This document shows, piece by piece, positions 26,912 to 39,503 of a DNA stretch of 64,000 nucleotides. How positions within the stretch are numbered: position 1 is the stretch's first letter; every line of letters begins with the position of its first letter. The DNA comes from Plecoglossus altivelis. Its lineage: Eukaryota; Chordata; Actinopteri; Osmeriformes; Plecoglossidae. The notes below the pieces were generated by a model. It saw nothing but the letters and a program-made list of their open reading frames with translations. It ran no database searches and was not told where the DNA came from. Location of the stretch: the NCBI GenBank assembly GCA_036571765.1, contig BROE01000003.1:16423452-16487451 (forward strand). The letters run 5' to 3'. The translations under genes were made by a program, and so were the position numbers.

Positions 26912-26943
<32 letters not shown>

Positions 26944-29900
26944 TACCCCTACCCCACCCATCCACCCACCCCGGCTCACCCCCACCCCTCCGGTCCCGCC
27001 CACCCCAGTTCTGTAAGCGGGCCAGGAAAAGAAGAGATTTGAAAATTCTAACCAGGTGCAAGTATTTTGGTCCCAGACTCCGGTGTTAACTCCGACTCTC
27101 ACAATCAGAATCTTTTCCTTCCTCTCTGCTCCGTTTTCTACGTATTCCTGAACATGGATGCAGGGTTTCTGAGTGCTTCCTTTAGCCAGGACGTAAAGTC
27201 GTTTAATGACGTCTTCAATTACGTCAGATCGTTGTCAAGGATAACGGAGTTCTGTATTAAATCATCTGGATTATCGCCCTTGATTCCCATCGGTTAAACT
27301 ATGTTTTATTCGTTGTAGAAATGGTAAAGGACGTTTCTGTTGTGCCAGTTCAATTTCTTTCTACACATGAGGTTACATAACAAGGAATGACAATACCAAG
27401 CGCTACAACAGCAATAGAGCTATTGTTCAGACAAAGAGCAATGCCTTGTACCGAATGATCAAATTCTCATGAAAACTTCAACAGACTTCACAAGGCCTTT
27501 TCCATCCACGACAGCAGTGAGGCTGCATGAGTGAGGATTTATCAGGAGCTGAGATTGAACAGAACCATTCGCTGCGTTTCCCACGGAATCTGCATTCCTG
27601 CGTGAACCGCTGGCATTGATCTCTCGTCAGGAACATCTGGGAGGGTCTCTTCCTCCGAGGAACCTGAACTCTCCAACTGCGACCTCACCTGGAGGAGATG
27701 CAGTCTGAAGGAACGTGAATACATCTGCGGGTCAGAGTGGTGGAAAGCAATGCTCCCCGCGACTGGACGAGGAGACATGGTCTGCAGGTTCCACACAGGG
27801 TCATCCTGCAGACCTCCATCAATTGTGCACTTTTTGGAAAAGCATTTCCAACGGCTCTTTTTAAAAGGTTTCCTTCCCATGTTTAGTGTTTGGTCATTAA
27901 CCCTTCCCCAGGTTACTAATTTATAGTGTTTCTTTTATTTGCCTTGGGCTGACCCTTTCTGTCCCATTCCATAAAAACAGAGAGGCCACCCTGTTGCTTT
28001 ACAGCCAGTTAAATTACACTTTGATGTTTTTGTCTCTGTGTCCAACAGTGATTCAATAGCCGACCCTAGTAAAGGCCTGACCTTGGTTAACTGAAGTGGT
28101 CTGCTCCTTATCAAAGAAGAACCTTACAAACGTGTGATATCAGAGCATGACAACCATCCATATGCGGTCGAGGAAAGAATCCAAGCCAAAACCCGAGAAC
28201 ATTTTCTGTCTGCGTGCAAATTGGAGCCAAAGCAATGGAATCTTGGCTCTCAGCTGAGAGAAGCGTGATGGTTGTTCTCTCCGAAAGTATGTGTAGCAGA
28301 GACAGCTCAGCAGAAAGACACTCTCAGAGATGTTTCTGGGCGCAAGGATCCAGACGCTGTCGGGAAACTAGAAAATATGTGAAGATGTGGGTGACATTTA
28401 ATGAAACGCTGCGTTTCCTATGGGACTTTCATAGCTATGGTCAGCGGCAAGATGGTGGCAGTAGACTTCTCTTTGTTGTGAGTTTGTCACGTCAGCAACA
28501 AGCACCAAAAAGAGATCCTCAGACCATCGTTTCGACAAAAGTTGCCCGTTTCACACAGTTAAAAGCTTTAGTCTCTCGTTGGCCACTCAGGCAACCAGTG
28601 ACGCTGCAGCCAGCTTTCACTATCAGGATACAGGGCAGGAACCTCTGCATGACCTGCCCCACGTCTAAAGCGAGCGGCCCCACTGATGCCCCAGGGTGCA
28701 GCCACCATATTAAACAAGGCTTTAGAATAGGAGGCCACGTCAGGTGATGACGTCACAACATCTGCCTGAGCGGAGCCCACGAGGTGGGGGGGGGGGGGCA
28801 ACAGGTGGGCTGATGTGAGGTCATGAACTCCAGCTGAGCGGCCTGTGTTGCTCTATACTCATCCCAGAGAGAGAGAGAGAGGACCGCTCTCGGCCTGGGA
28901 GGAGGGGGGAGGGGGGGGCTGCTCTAGTGCTGGAGGTACGACTTGACTGTCTCAATGTGGGACAAGTTAGCCAAAAGGCCAGCTAATCTGTGAAAACAAA
29001 CATGCATGTTGCAGACGGACCTCCGCCTAGCCCCGTCACCGCTAAACCATTCACCTTCATCTCACCATCAACCCAAACTGCTCTTTAAATTCTCGAGACA
29101 CGAGGCAACTTGATGACGATGCCTCCTGGTGGGACACGATCATCAGAACTGACCCAGCTCCCTGGCATCAGAGAGCAGCACGAGATCCCCGCTAGTCTCC
29201 TGGTCAGTCATGGCACAGCACTGACAAGCGCACATCTCCTGGTGCATGCGTTCTCTCTGCACAGGACCTCAAGTAATACATTTCATTTGAGGAAGTCTCA
29301 CTGAAGTAGACACATGTGGATCCTGTATGAGGAGATCCTCATGCACTATGGCTCCTGTCCAATCAGGTCCGAGCCCTAGTCCTAGATTGGGGCATATGCC
29401 CATGGCCAGGAAACACAAACAGAACCTGACAGAGTGCACTGTTCCTCCAGGACCACAACCAGAACCCTGAAAGTCTATTTATTCACACAGCTGTTTGTTT
29501 ATCGAGAGAAAAAGCTCTGCTTTAGCCATGTCCTTGAGGAAAACACAAAAACACACTAGGACAGAACAGAGTGAGGTCTGTCACCAAATGGAGGCTCTCA
29601 AAATTGAAGGTGACAAATACAATGTTGTTTACGTCTGCGGGGCAGGGCTGTGTGGCAGTGTGGTTGCCGTGGTACACAAGGCCCACCATACATAGCTGAG
29701 GCTTGGACTAGCTCTGTGTGGTTCATGTTTCACATGGCGTGATTGGGAAATCTAAGGAGTGAGGACAGAGCTAACTTCAGCGAGTGGGGATTTGAGGGGT
29801 GGGTCACAGGTCAAACCAATGTGTTGTGACGAATCTTTCAAACAAAGAACGCATATGTCTTCTTCGCTAACTTTAGATTTGCAGAATAGAGTCAAGGCCT

Positions 29901-32262
29901 TTGATACTTGTAAAAGTATAACAGGCATGAGGTAAGCTGGAGTAAATGTCACTTGGAATGAACGGCAGAAGGTGATGATGAGCAGACACCTCGTAGGTTG
30001 GAGGTTGACACGAACACCAGAGCTGGATGTCATAAATGGTTAGATTGACCATAAAATGGTCTTGGTCTGGGGAACATATTTACTACACATTAACATTAGA
30101 ATGCTAACACAGATGGATGAGTATAGAGTTCACGTTAACAAATATGACTCACCATTGTTTCGAATGCTTTCTCTCTCTCTCTCTCTGTCCCTCTTTCTCT
30201 CTCTCTCCTCCCCTTTTCTCTCTCACTTATTCTCTCCCTCATTTCTCTTTCTCTCTCTCTGTGTCCCTCTCCTCCCCAACTGTCTCTCTCCTCCCCTTCT
30301 CTCTCTCACTTGTTCTCTCTCTCATTTCTCTCTCTCTGTCCCTCTTTCTCTCTCTCTCCTCCCCTTCTCTCTCTCCTCTTCTCTTCCTCATTTCTCTCTC
30401 TCTCCTCCCCCTTCTCTCTCTCTCCTCTTCACTCCCTCATTTCTCTCTCTCTCTGTCCCTCTTTCTCTTTCTCTCTCTCTCCTCCCCCTTCTCTCTCTCT
30501 CCTCTTCACTTCCTCATTTCTCTCTCTCTCTCCAGCCAAAGACAACAGCGGGCTAACTGAGTCCGACTTGACCGCCAACCCCGACGGTCCGGGGATGGAC
30601 GGCAGCTACCTGAACCTGAAGGAGCCTGGCGTGAAGGGCCCGTGTGAGCGGCCGGGCTCTGAGCTCTCCAGCCCGCTGGACAAGAGCGAGGCGGAGAGCA
30701 ACAAAGGCAAGAAGCGACGGAACCGCACCACCTTCACATCCTACCAGCTGGAGGAGCTGGAGAAGGTGTTCCAGAAGACGCACTACCCCGACGTGTACGC
30801 CCGCGAGCAGCTGGCCCTCCGGACGGATCTGACCGAGGCCCGCGTCCAGGTAGGCAGCCCCACGTGCCAAAACGCGAGACGAGAGACAACTAGAAAGGGA
30901 GAACCGCCAGCAAAACTGGGAGCGAAACGATCCCTGCGAAACAGGGAGTGCTCCACAAGTCACTCCCTGTTTGTATAAATATTCACTCAGGGAACTGACA
31001 TGAAGGCCTGGCTTGGAGAGAGAAGACTGGCGTGCTGACAGACCTTGTCCTGAGTCGGAGAGGGAGACAGCGAGGCCTATTGTTGTCTCTCCCTTTCTCT
31101 GGCTGCCAGTTTCAGAGCTGGGTTGGGACAGCCAGGGGGGGTAGGGAGGGGGGGAGAGGGACAGAGATGAAGACTCTGCTCTTAATTCTATGTGCTGCAG
31201 ATTCGATTGGGGAGAGGCAGGGGGGGGGGAGGGAGGGAGGAGGGGGGGGTCAAGGGCCAAGGGTTTTTCCTTGGAAACCACCATTTTTAAACTTCGCTGT
31301 ACAGCATTTTGTAGAGAGGGAAAAAAGCTCCAGGGAAGAAAAAAAGAGTCATCAAAGCCATTTGGCAAGGGTATAGAAAACACTCCGAGATGCCAGTTTC
31401 AATTTCCAAGACTCCTCTGAGACATAGTCAGGGATCTGGCCTGGTCTTCTGGAGGTACAGTAAAATAACTGCATTCACGTTGTATCCACACAGAGCCATC
31501 CACCCCCCCCCCACATGACTCCAATTACCACGGCAGTCAGACAGGCACACAGCACACACTGTTGAGTCACCATGGGCATTGACCTGAATTTCAAGAATCG
31601 TACTTTAAATACACAAGCAATCAAGCCTTAACTCCGAGGCTCCATCTACAGATCCATCCAGACAAAGTACAGGACCATCTAATCATTCCAATCTCCCGTG
31701 TCGTGGGGTTCAGAGACACTATGGAGCGTTTGCGTATTGTGGAAGAAAGCATTTCATCTCACAGACAGCGTTGACATCAAACGTGCAGATGTTTTCAAAC
31801 TGCACAGATGCCTTAGTCAAGGTCTTCAGAGATTTCGGGGATTGAAAGTTGATTCCGCATTTAAGCTATAATCGCAGTATTAGTAGCTTTGTAGCTTGGT
31901 GGTACTTCTCGGTGCTTGCGGAGCTGCCATACATCTGCCTCAGACCTGACCTCCACCGCTGGATGTGTCAAAGCAGGAAGAGGGTGAGCCTGACTGAGTG
32001 AGTGCAAGGTCAGTCCATCAATCGCCTTGGTCCAGGATGACAGAGATGAGGTGAGACGGCTAGACTTTAAAGCTGGTCTCGGAGCCCTGCTCTCTGCCCA
32101 ACCTCTCCCCTCTCCCTCTCCCTGTCTTCCTCTCTCTCCCCTCTCCCTCTCTCTGTCTTCCTCTCTCTCCCCTCTCCCTCTCTCTGTCTTCCTCTCTCTC
32201 TCCTTCTCCCTCTCTCCTTCTCCCTCTCTCTCCCTTTCTCTCTCTGTCTCCCTCTCCCTCGG

Positions 32263-32308
<46 letters not shown>

Positions 32309-33149
32309 TCTCTCTCGCTCCCTGTCTCTCTCCCTCTCTCTCTCTGTTCCTGCCTTCTGGCTCTGGAACATAAATAAAGCTCTTTAATGGCTCTGTAAGC
32401 TGCCTTTTGCTGTCAACGTCTTTAGCAATTACTGCATCACTGGCAAGCCCCACTTTGAGCTCCGAGATCTCAGAACCACCTTCCCTGCAGATGTCTGTTG
32501 GGTCAAATAAACAAGGACTGTAAATGGTTGCAGTTGGTGGACTGCATGGTTTTTTAGCTACACGCACACACACCGCACTGTGTGTGGAGGGTGGTAGGAG
32601 GGGTGGGGGTGGGGGGGTCACTCTGATCCTGTGGGTGTGTGGATCTCTGCGACTCCAAAGTTCCCCCTGGTGCAAGGAGTTACTTGCGAAAGACTTTTTG
32701 ATATTCAATTGATAAAAACGGGATTTTCAAGTCTGTCGTTGTGAAGTACCTGCTCCCCCAGTTGAGTTTGCGAGAGTCTGGATTGGAGGGACAGAGAGCC
32801 CTGAAGGACACTCTGGACTTGAAAACGCTCCCCATGATCTCTCGTCTCAGCTATTTGGCCGGTGTCTCTAATAGCGTTCGGAGGAAAAGCTGCACTGAGC
32901 AGAGCCCAGGAGGAACATGACACACCATGCACACGGAGCCTGAAAGGAGATGGACACGTGTGTGCCTGCACGCATGTGTGTGCGCGCGTGTGTGGGGTGC
33001 ATGTTGCTGGTGTAAGCATGGTTTTTTTTAATGAGATGGAAACAATGTGTATTTGTTTTCAAGTCTTCAACTAGTGTTCCCCTAATAGAGTGAGTCCATG
33101 GTAACAGGGTGCATCTGCTTGTGTTTGAGATTGAAAATGTGTTTATGGC

Positions 33150-33186
<37 letters not shown>

Positions 33187-36100
33187 TTAGTCCGCTGCTT
33201 CAGTCTGCGAGCCTCTGAAAGGTCAGAGGGGTTAGCTGCGGAAAGCCAAGGGCTTAGGCGTCAGGAAATTAAACATGAAATGAAAACAAGCTCCAGTTTG
33301 AACATTCTCCCATCTCACTTTCCAATATCCCCACTTCCCCTCTCTGACTTAAAAGGGAGGAGAGAGAGACGGAGAGACTGGCGGGGGAGAAAGAGAGAGG
33401 CGTGGGGGCGGGGGTTAGAAAGAGAGGGGAGAAAGAGAGAGGCGCTGAGAGAGAGAGAGGGGGGGGGTTGGAGAGAGAGGGGAGAAAGAGAGAATTTGCT
33501 TAACCTTGAGGTCTTTTGTCTCTCTATTATCAGATCATACACAATGTGACCTGTACTGCAGTATTGTTGATATCATTCCTCAACAATCAGAAAGCATTCA
33601 AACTTTAAAAATACGATCCATAAAATGTTACACTGGCCCAACAAATCAAAGTGACCATGTAACAAGAAACCTTTGAGAAAGCTATACAGGGACGTTACAA
33701 ACCACGATGACAACAGAAAACGACTCGGACTTGACGTACCTTCGAATGCAACAGGAACCCCGAGACCCCCTGGGGCCACAAAACACAGACAGCAAATCCT
33801 TTCCAAACAGATGATATGACTCAGAGGCCGACCACCTCTCACCTTGACATTGGGGTTCAGCTAGAGCGCAAGCATCAGGTTTCCAGTGGAGATCCGTCCC
33901 CTTGTCTCTCTGGCTGGGCGACCCAGCACACGCCAGCCCTCCTTAACCAAACCACCACCGGATCCCCTTCCACATCTCTGACCGTCTCTGTCCTCGTCTG
34001 AGATTCACGAATTTGGCAAACGGATAACTGATGAGGTTGAAATATATATGAACAGCTGTGCCGTTAGGAAAGGAGACAAATTATGTTCCTATATTGTGTG
34101 GGATGTTTGTTAGAGAAATGTCTTTTTACATTCTGACAGTTTCATTCTGACGGATTTAATTGTTTTGGTGTACTTAAGAAAAGACTTATACACCCATGTT
34201 TGAAATATGACTGTGCTAGTGTAGTGTGTTAGTATTTGTGTGTGTTAGTGCTTAAAAGAGAAAGAAAACGTATACAAAGAGAGTACGAACGAGACATAGA
34301 AATTGGAAAAATACTGTTTATGGAGAGCAATGACTATGGGGGAAATTGCACGTAAGGGACTGTGAAAACCACAAGATGATTTGGTTGGGTCCAAGTTCAG
34401 ACCAGCGTATCCATGTTAGTTTGCGTCTTTCTTTGAAGAAACCTCCCTTTCCCTGGGAGTGCAGAAGACACACAACCAATAAATAAATAAATACCGGTAA
34501 ACAGAAGTGAAGAGTTTCTCTGCAACATTGACCAGCAAGACTCTGTTGCATCCTGCAACTATCTGAAAACACAACTTTGATACACAGGCAACAGATGAAC
34601 TTCACGTACAAGACTGGGGGTCAGAACCCAACGAACATCCGAAAGTAACGAAAGTAACATGCCCCGTGTTTCCCCACTGTCTGTAGAGACGTCTCGCAGG
34701 ACGTGTTCAGTTCAAGCACATCCAGAGAGGCACTACGAAAAAAGCTCCCCTAGGTACGGTCTCACTCACTTTGAGAGCGTCCGACTGCATCGCTCGCTAC
34801 CTGCAGAATCTCATTCACAGCATCCCTGCAGTGTCGCCTCCACCCTGGGCTTCCCCCTCCCCTCTCCTCCCCTCCCCTCTCCTCCTCCCTCCCCCCTCCC
34901 CTCCACCCCCTCCCCTCCCTCCTGTCGATACAGGACGGAAGGCCTGCCAAAATCAGTTCCAGTCATCATCCGTACTAGAAAACAGCCTGTTCCCATCAGC
35001 CGGTCTTCTCTGCATCCAAAAAAGACCTTGGAGAGCTGCACCTTGGGGGGGCCCCCCCCCTAATTAGCAACAGCACATCAAATAAAAGCGTACACGCCTT
35101 ACACTCACGGAGGAATAAAGGAAAATATCCAGTTCAGGCAACTGCTCCGCCCGATGCAAAATATTGTTTGGGAAAGGAGAAGGAGGGGGCTCACTTGATG
35201 TCATTGGCCGACAGCAAGAGGGACCCCCTCCCCCCCCTTGTGAGCTGCAGCACAGGAACCCCTCCCTCCAGCAGCGTAAGGGGAGAGTTGCGGTGAAGGG
35301 GGATGGAGAAGAGACCAGGAATAGAGGGGCAAGGGAGGGGGAAAGGAGCCAACGGGGTGGTGGTGGTGGTATGACGTCCTGTCGTCCCGTAGCACAAATC
35401 GTTTTTCTGCCGACAACCGGCAACTTAAAGAACACACAACCCTGACCTCGAAGTCTTCATCTGCGACGCGATTTATGACTTCAACATCCTCCTGCGTGTT
35501 CGAATCAGACCGACATCTACCGCGCTCCTTTAAAGCGCTAAGGAGACGACTGTTTTAGATCTGCTCCGGATCTGTTGGGATCACTTGATTCAAAGTAGTG
35601 TGGTCATCTTCCTGTAAATCCCCAGGCCGTTTGGCAGCAGCAGGGGGCAGGTTCGTCTCTGACAGATCCCTGATCTGTGCGTTGCAGGTGTGGTTCCAGA
35701 ACCGCCGGGCCAAGTGGAGGAAGAGGGAGCGCTTTGGGCAGATGCAGCAGGTTCGGACGCACTTCTCCACGGCGTACGAGCTACCGCTCCTCACTCGGCC
35801 CGAGAACTATGCTCAGGTACACATGAGGGATGAGAACTATGACTGGGTACTAAACTATACGTTAACTTTCTCTCATGACACACGATTCATTCACTGTTTT
35901 CGGAAGATCAACCGTGTCTGACGCATGTTGCTCGGACCTTCCGTTGCAGATCCAGAACCCATCGTGGATCGGAGGGGGCAGTGGAGCCTCGCCTGTGCCA
36001 GGCTGCGTGGTGCCCTGTGACTCCGTCACCTCCTGCATGCCCCCTCACCCCCACGCCACCGGAGGGGTCTCCGACTTCCTAGGCGTGCCCAGCCCTGGGG

Positions 36101-36270
36101 GCAGTCACATGGGACAAACACACATGGGCAGCCTGTTCGGGGGACCTGGCATGGGCGGCGGCATCAACGGGTACGACCTCAACGTGGACCCCGACCGCAA
36201 GTCGTCCAGCATCGCCGCACTGCGCATGAAGGCTAAGGAACACAGTGCAGCTATTTCCTGGGCCACATGA
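22059..36270 (+). CDS. alx4: ALX homeobox 4 (aristaless-like), complete coding region in four exons
   Basis: The coding sequence joins 22059-22404, 30536-30849, 35688-35816 and 35950-36270 (1110 nt, 369 aa; human ALX4 is 411 aa, longer mainly in its Q/P-rich N-terminal part). The start gives MNADTCVSYCD, the ALX4-type N-terminus. The paired-class homeodomain spans residues 175-234 with Q50 and the WFQNRRAKWRKRE third helix. A C-terminal OAR motif lies near residues 349-365 (SSIAALRMKAKEHSAAISW). ALX4 is a nuclear activator binding palindromic TAAT sites in craniofacial and limb-bud mesenchyme. The homeodomain is split between Q46 and V47, as in other aristaless-group genes. Linkage to lmo2 suggests the teleost alx4a copy, but I could not test a against b, so the plain symbol is given. 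Confidence 0.97.
23053..23111. repeat. CA/GT microsatellite in alx4 intron 1
   Basis: An uninterrupted run of about 29 CA units. Confidence 0.96.
26913..26943. repeat. poly-C run of 31 bases
   Basis: 31 consecutive C, followed by C-rich CCCCTA/CCCACC DNA to about 27005. The - strand is a strong G-quadruplex candidate. Confidence 0.95.
30166..30534. repeat. CT-rich satellite abutting alx4 exon 2
   Basis: About 370 bp of almost pure pyrimidine on the + strand. It combines (TC)n with longer recurring phrases such as CTCCCCTTCTCTCTCTC and CTCTTCACTCCCTCATTTC. It forms, or merges into, the polypyrimidine tract of the exon 2 acceptor. Confidence 0.95.
30536..30849 (+). CDS. alx4: alx4 coding exon 2 (most of the homeodomain)
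   Basis: The acceptor CCAG ends at 30535 and the donor GTAGGC starts at 30850. It encodes residues 116-220: the conserved GMDGSYLNLKEPGVKGP block, a basic KGKKRRNR stretch and homeodomain positions 1-46. The acceptor lies at the end of a 370-bp CT-rich satellite. Confidence 0.97.
32096..32346. repeat. CT-rich microsatellite in alx4 intron 2
   Basis: Repeated CTCCCTCTCTCTGTCTTCCT-like units pass into (CT)n. All long ORFs over this stretch are simple-sequence artefacts. Confidence 0.94.
33355..33493. repeat. GA-rich microsatellite in alx4 intron 2
   Basis: Purine-rich GAGAGAGAGG/GGGGAGAAAGAG units on the + strand. Confidence 0.88.
35688..35816 (+). CDS. alx4: alx4 coding exon 3 (recognition helix)
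   Basis: The acceptor TTGCAG ends at 35687 and the donor GTACAC starts at 35817. It is exactly 43 codons, starting VWFQNRRAKWRKRERFGQMQ and ending in ENYAQ. It carries the DNA-recognition helix, including Q50 and N51. Confidence 0.97.
35950..36270 (+). CDS. alx4: alx4 coding exon 4 (OAR domain and stop)
   Basis: The acceptor TTGCAG ends at 35949, after a 133-bp intron. It encodes IQNPSW through SAAISWAT and a TGA at 36268-36270, with the conserved GQTHMGSLFG block and the OAR motif. Confidence 0.97.
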   Translation: MQNPSWIGGGSGASPVPGCVVPCDSVTSCMPPHPHATGGVSDFLGVPSPGGSHMGQTHMGSLFGGPGMGGGINGYDLNVDPDRKSSSIAALRMKAKEHSAAISWAT

Positions 36271-38290
36271 TGCCCCGCCCCAGGCCACGCCCCCCTGACC
36301 TGGGCACGGCCCCTCCCCCGGAGCAGCCCTGCCCAGCACTGCAGTGGAGGAGGAGGAGGAGGAGGAGGAGGTGGATGGGATTACGTCTGGCCTGACAGCA
36401 CTCATGATAACACAAGTCAAAACAACTGGGAGACACAGCGATAACGGCAGCCATCACAGCCAAGATGAAATCCTTGACTTTGACAATCAGCAGACCCAAA
36501 GAAGAAGAGAGACTGAGAGAGGGGAGGGGGGGGGAGGAGGAAGAGGAAGTGATGTCACCCCTCCATCTCTCAGGGCTCAAGTAGGAATGTGCTGACATAG
36601 GTGAGGGGGAACGGAGAAAACTGCTCTGGGCAAAGATGCACCTCGACTGCTCTGGATGGGCGACTCTTCCGCTAATAGTCAGGAAAAAGGTTTTGAAAAA
36701 GTTACTTGTAATGCAATAATCATGTTGAAATTACCAGCCATAAAGACACCTTTGCAGGAACTATACCTTTCCTATTTCACAACATCCATGAATTTACATA
36801 CAACTTCTAACCCCCATTCCCTGTAGTAGCTCCACCAAGACAAAGCCACTTCCAACCAGATCAGTCCACCTAAGAACACTAACGTCCATCTGAATCAGTG
36901 TAAGCTTTCGTAGCACCGTTTTCAGACACTTTGCACAGAAAGCTATTGTTTCGGAGGCTCAGTAGGAAGAAAACCTATCTGTTTTAAAGCGTAAACTTCC
37001 AAGTCATTATGGACTGGGGGCCGAGCCGCTGTGCGAAGCTGTCATTCCCTCACGCTTCCAGAAAGCACTAGGCCCAAGGTGCGAGAGAATCTGCGCTGTC
37101 TGACAGCTCGGCGGCTCGTGCCAAATGAGACGTGGAGGCCAGGTTCAGGCGCGGTGGGATTGGCAGTCGCTTGAAGCGAACGTGTCATTTCCTCCCCCGG
37201 GGGCCGCCTCCACAGGTCTCCATCCCCTGGCAGGGTATCGGGTTACAGGAAGTCATGTCTCCACTGGTCGCCTGGGCTGGACTAACACACAGCAGCAGCC
37301 GTCAACACCAACTACTCAGGCCAGCCTCCGTCAGCCTCCAACAGGGAGAGAGAGGCACTTTCAATTAGCCTCAAACCAAGCTGTGCTGGTCGGGGCCAAT
37401 CAGACACTAAAATACAGCAGAAGCAGCGTGGTGGGAACAAACTGCGGCCGATTCCACATGCTGACCTAATCATGGCATCTTCCAGGGAGGGGGGGGGGGG
37501 GGGGGTCAGAGCAGACAACGCTTAATCCAGAGTATTGTCATGACAGTAGAGTATGTCACCCGCTAAGCGCCAGGCGCTAGCAGGCAGAGCAGCTATAGGA
37601 TTAGGAGACCTAATTGGGGCCCGGGCAGCAGCATTCTTGAGGGGTGTAGGTAATGTGATGACATAGAGCAGACTCGCAGGCATGGTGGGAGTATGGCCCA
37701 GTGATTGCGTCGCTCCGCCCGATCAGGCCTGTCAATAAGACCTGGGGCCAGAAGACTGAGGAGATCCAGGAGGGCCTCTTCAGGCTCCTCGCTGATCCCT
37801 GGGTGTGAGACGCCCTCTGGGCCTCCAGTCCCCTCGCACTGCCCTCCCTTCCGATGGAGGGCTGGATGTCCTGGCTCTCTTCCTCGTCCTCTTTTGCGAA
37901 GTTCTGGCTCACGTCTGACATCACAGGAAGATGCAGGGGAGGTGACAGTGTCAGTTCCAACAAATCTAATAACAAAATGTTATTTTCTTGTTTTATTTTG
38001 GACTAATTTATTTTGGAAGTGTTGACATGGCCCCGAGATTAGAACGAGAACATTCCGATCTGATCGAGAAAGCCCCTTTCCTTTCCTGACAATGGATATT
38101 CCTGTCGAAAACTCACAGCTCAAATGAGGTGAAAAGGCATTGATTTAAGTCACAGGAATCTCTGTTATATGAATCAAGTGTACCTCACTGCTTTGACAGT
38201 GAACATGGCCTGACAATGTGTGATATCCCATGAAATCTGTCTTCCCCCACCCCGTAAAAAGCTCCACTCACACTGAGAGTATTTTGGCAG

Positions 38291-38339
38291 CAGTAGAACA
38301 CAATAGAACACAGTAGAACACAATAGAACACGGTAGAAC
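38291..38339. repeat. 10-bp tandem repeat, five copies
   Basis: TAGAACACAR units alternate (CAG/CAA variants), giving a weak 20-bp higher-order period. Confidence 0.9.
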
Positions 38340-38564
38340 TGAACAAAGCCCTGTATGTATCCGTATTACCATCCTCATTGTTCGGTAGTTTTGTTTTAAA
38401 ACGTTTGTATAAAGTCGTACGTTTAAAATATTGAATCATTGACATTTGTTATGTCAAGTCCAACTAAATAATGACAATCAAAGTTCACCAGATCCTGATG
38501 ACAAAGGAGTTGCTAGGTGACGAACCTGGAGTGTTCTGCCACAGTTGTCTATATCTCAGGCAGC

Positions 38565-38905
38565 CTACCTGCCCCACTCCCATAGCCCCACCCCTACCTG
38601 CCCCACCCCTACCTGCCCCACCCCTTCCTGCCCCACTCCTACCTGACCCACTCCCATAGCCCCACCCCTACCTGCCCACCCCCTACTGCCCTTCCTACCC
38701 CACCCTACCCCCACCCTTAACTCCACCCTACCTGCCCCTCCTAACCTCACCTACCTTCACCTTTCCAATCCCCCCTCTGCCCCTCTATCCTTGCCCCCTT
38801 CCCCCCTATCCTCTGCCCCTATCTGCCCCTCTCCCCTCTGCCCCCTGCCCCTAACTCTGCCAACTGCCCCCTCCACCCCCCTGCCTCCCTCCCAGCCCCT
38901 CCTCC
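38565..38905. repeat. C-rich minisatellite
   Basis: Units built on CCTGCCCCACCCCTA and CTGCCCCTCT with degenerate spacing. Confidence 0.88.
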
Positions 38906-39497
38906 CTCTCTGTTATGATACTACTGAAACAGGATGACAGCGGTCTATTGTAAATATGATCACGTTTGTGTGAATGTGTGCCTGTCTGATTTAAATGGTA
39001 TTTTCCTTTTGCTTGTACATTGGTTTTGCTTGTCCTTTTGTTAAATAATGGATTTCCAGAGATAGACCATTACTTTTGAAAATGTACTATAATTGTTTGA
39101 AGTATTACCGCAACTCATGCCAAGAAATGTCAAGTTTGTGTGTGAGATCATTTCCCCTGGATTTTGACCAGGTTGAATCAGCTATCTAAATGGTTCATGG
39201 CTACGAGCAGCAATTTGTATTTTAATCTTGCATTTCTATTCCTCATTGTGACTTAATATAATTGTTTGGTGCCATTGCAGTAAGTTATTGCACTTCTAAT
39301 GTTTCTGAGTGGTGTTTGCCTTGTGTCTAGGGCGATCAGCTCCTCTACCTTCACCAGAGAGCGGCTGTGCATCTTGAGATACTAAACACGTCCATAGTTA
39401 GGTGACGATCTGCAGCATGCAGACACGCTCTAAGTGTTCGACCATTTGTACAGAATTAACTTGCTGTTGATGTAAGTGGTGTCTGACGTGATTTTGA

Positions 39498-39503
39498 AAT
39501 AAA
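39498..39503 (+). terminator. alx4: probable alx4 polyadenylation signal
   Basis: AATAAA in GAAATAAATGGG, followed by T-containing sequence. The preceding 600 bp (38.9-39.5 kb) is T-rich and repeat-free, typical of a 3' UTR end. Confidence 0.6.

Larger units (their letters stand above)
22405..30535 (+). other. alx4 intron 1 (8.1 kb)
   Basis: The first 2.8 kb (to about 25.2 kb) is AT-rich and low in repeats apart from a CA run, and may hold conserved regulatory DNA, including a CRE octamer at 24211-24218. Later parts hold a 31-base C run (26913-26943), a CRE octamer at 28748-28755 and a terminal CT satellite. A 177-codon + strand frame (28214-28747) has no recognisable features. Confidence 0.85.
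30850..35687 (+). other. alx4 intron 2 (4.8 kb)
   Basis: This intron splits the homeodomain. It contains G-rich tracts (31134-31156, 31218-31248), a CT repeat (32096-32346), a TG repeat (33153-33184), GA-rich DNA (33355-33493) and C-rich DNA (34845-34925). No gene was recognised inside. Confidence 0.9.

Noticed and set aside
28214..28747. 177-codon + strand ORF in alx4 intron 1
   Set aside because: No motif or domain; about one frame of this length is expected by chance in the window.
30553..31383. 276-codon - strand ORF over alx4 exon 2
   Set aside because: It is the antisense shadow of the GC-rich homeodomain exon extended into the intron; no protein features.
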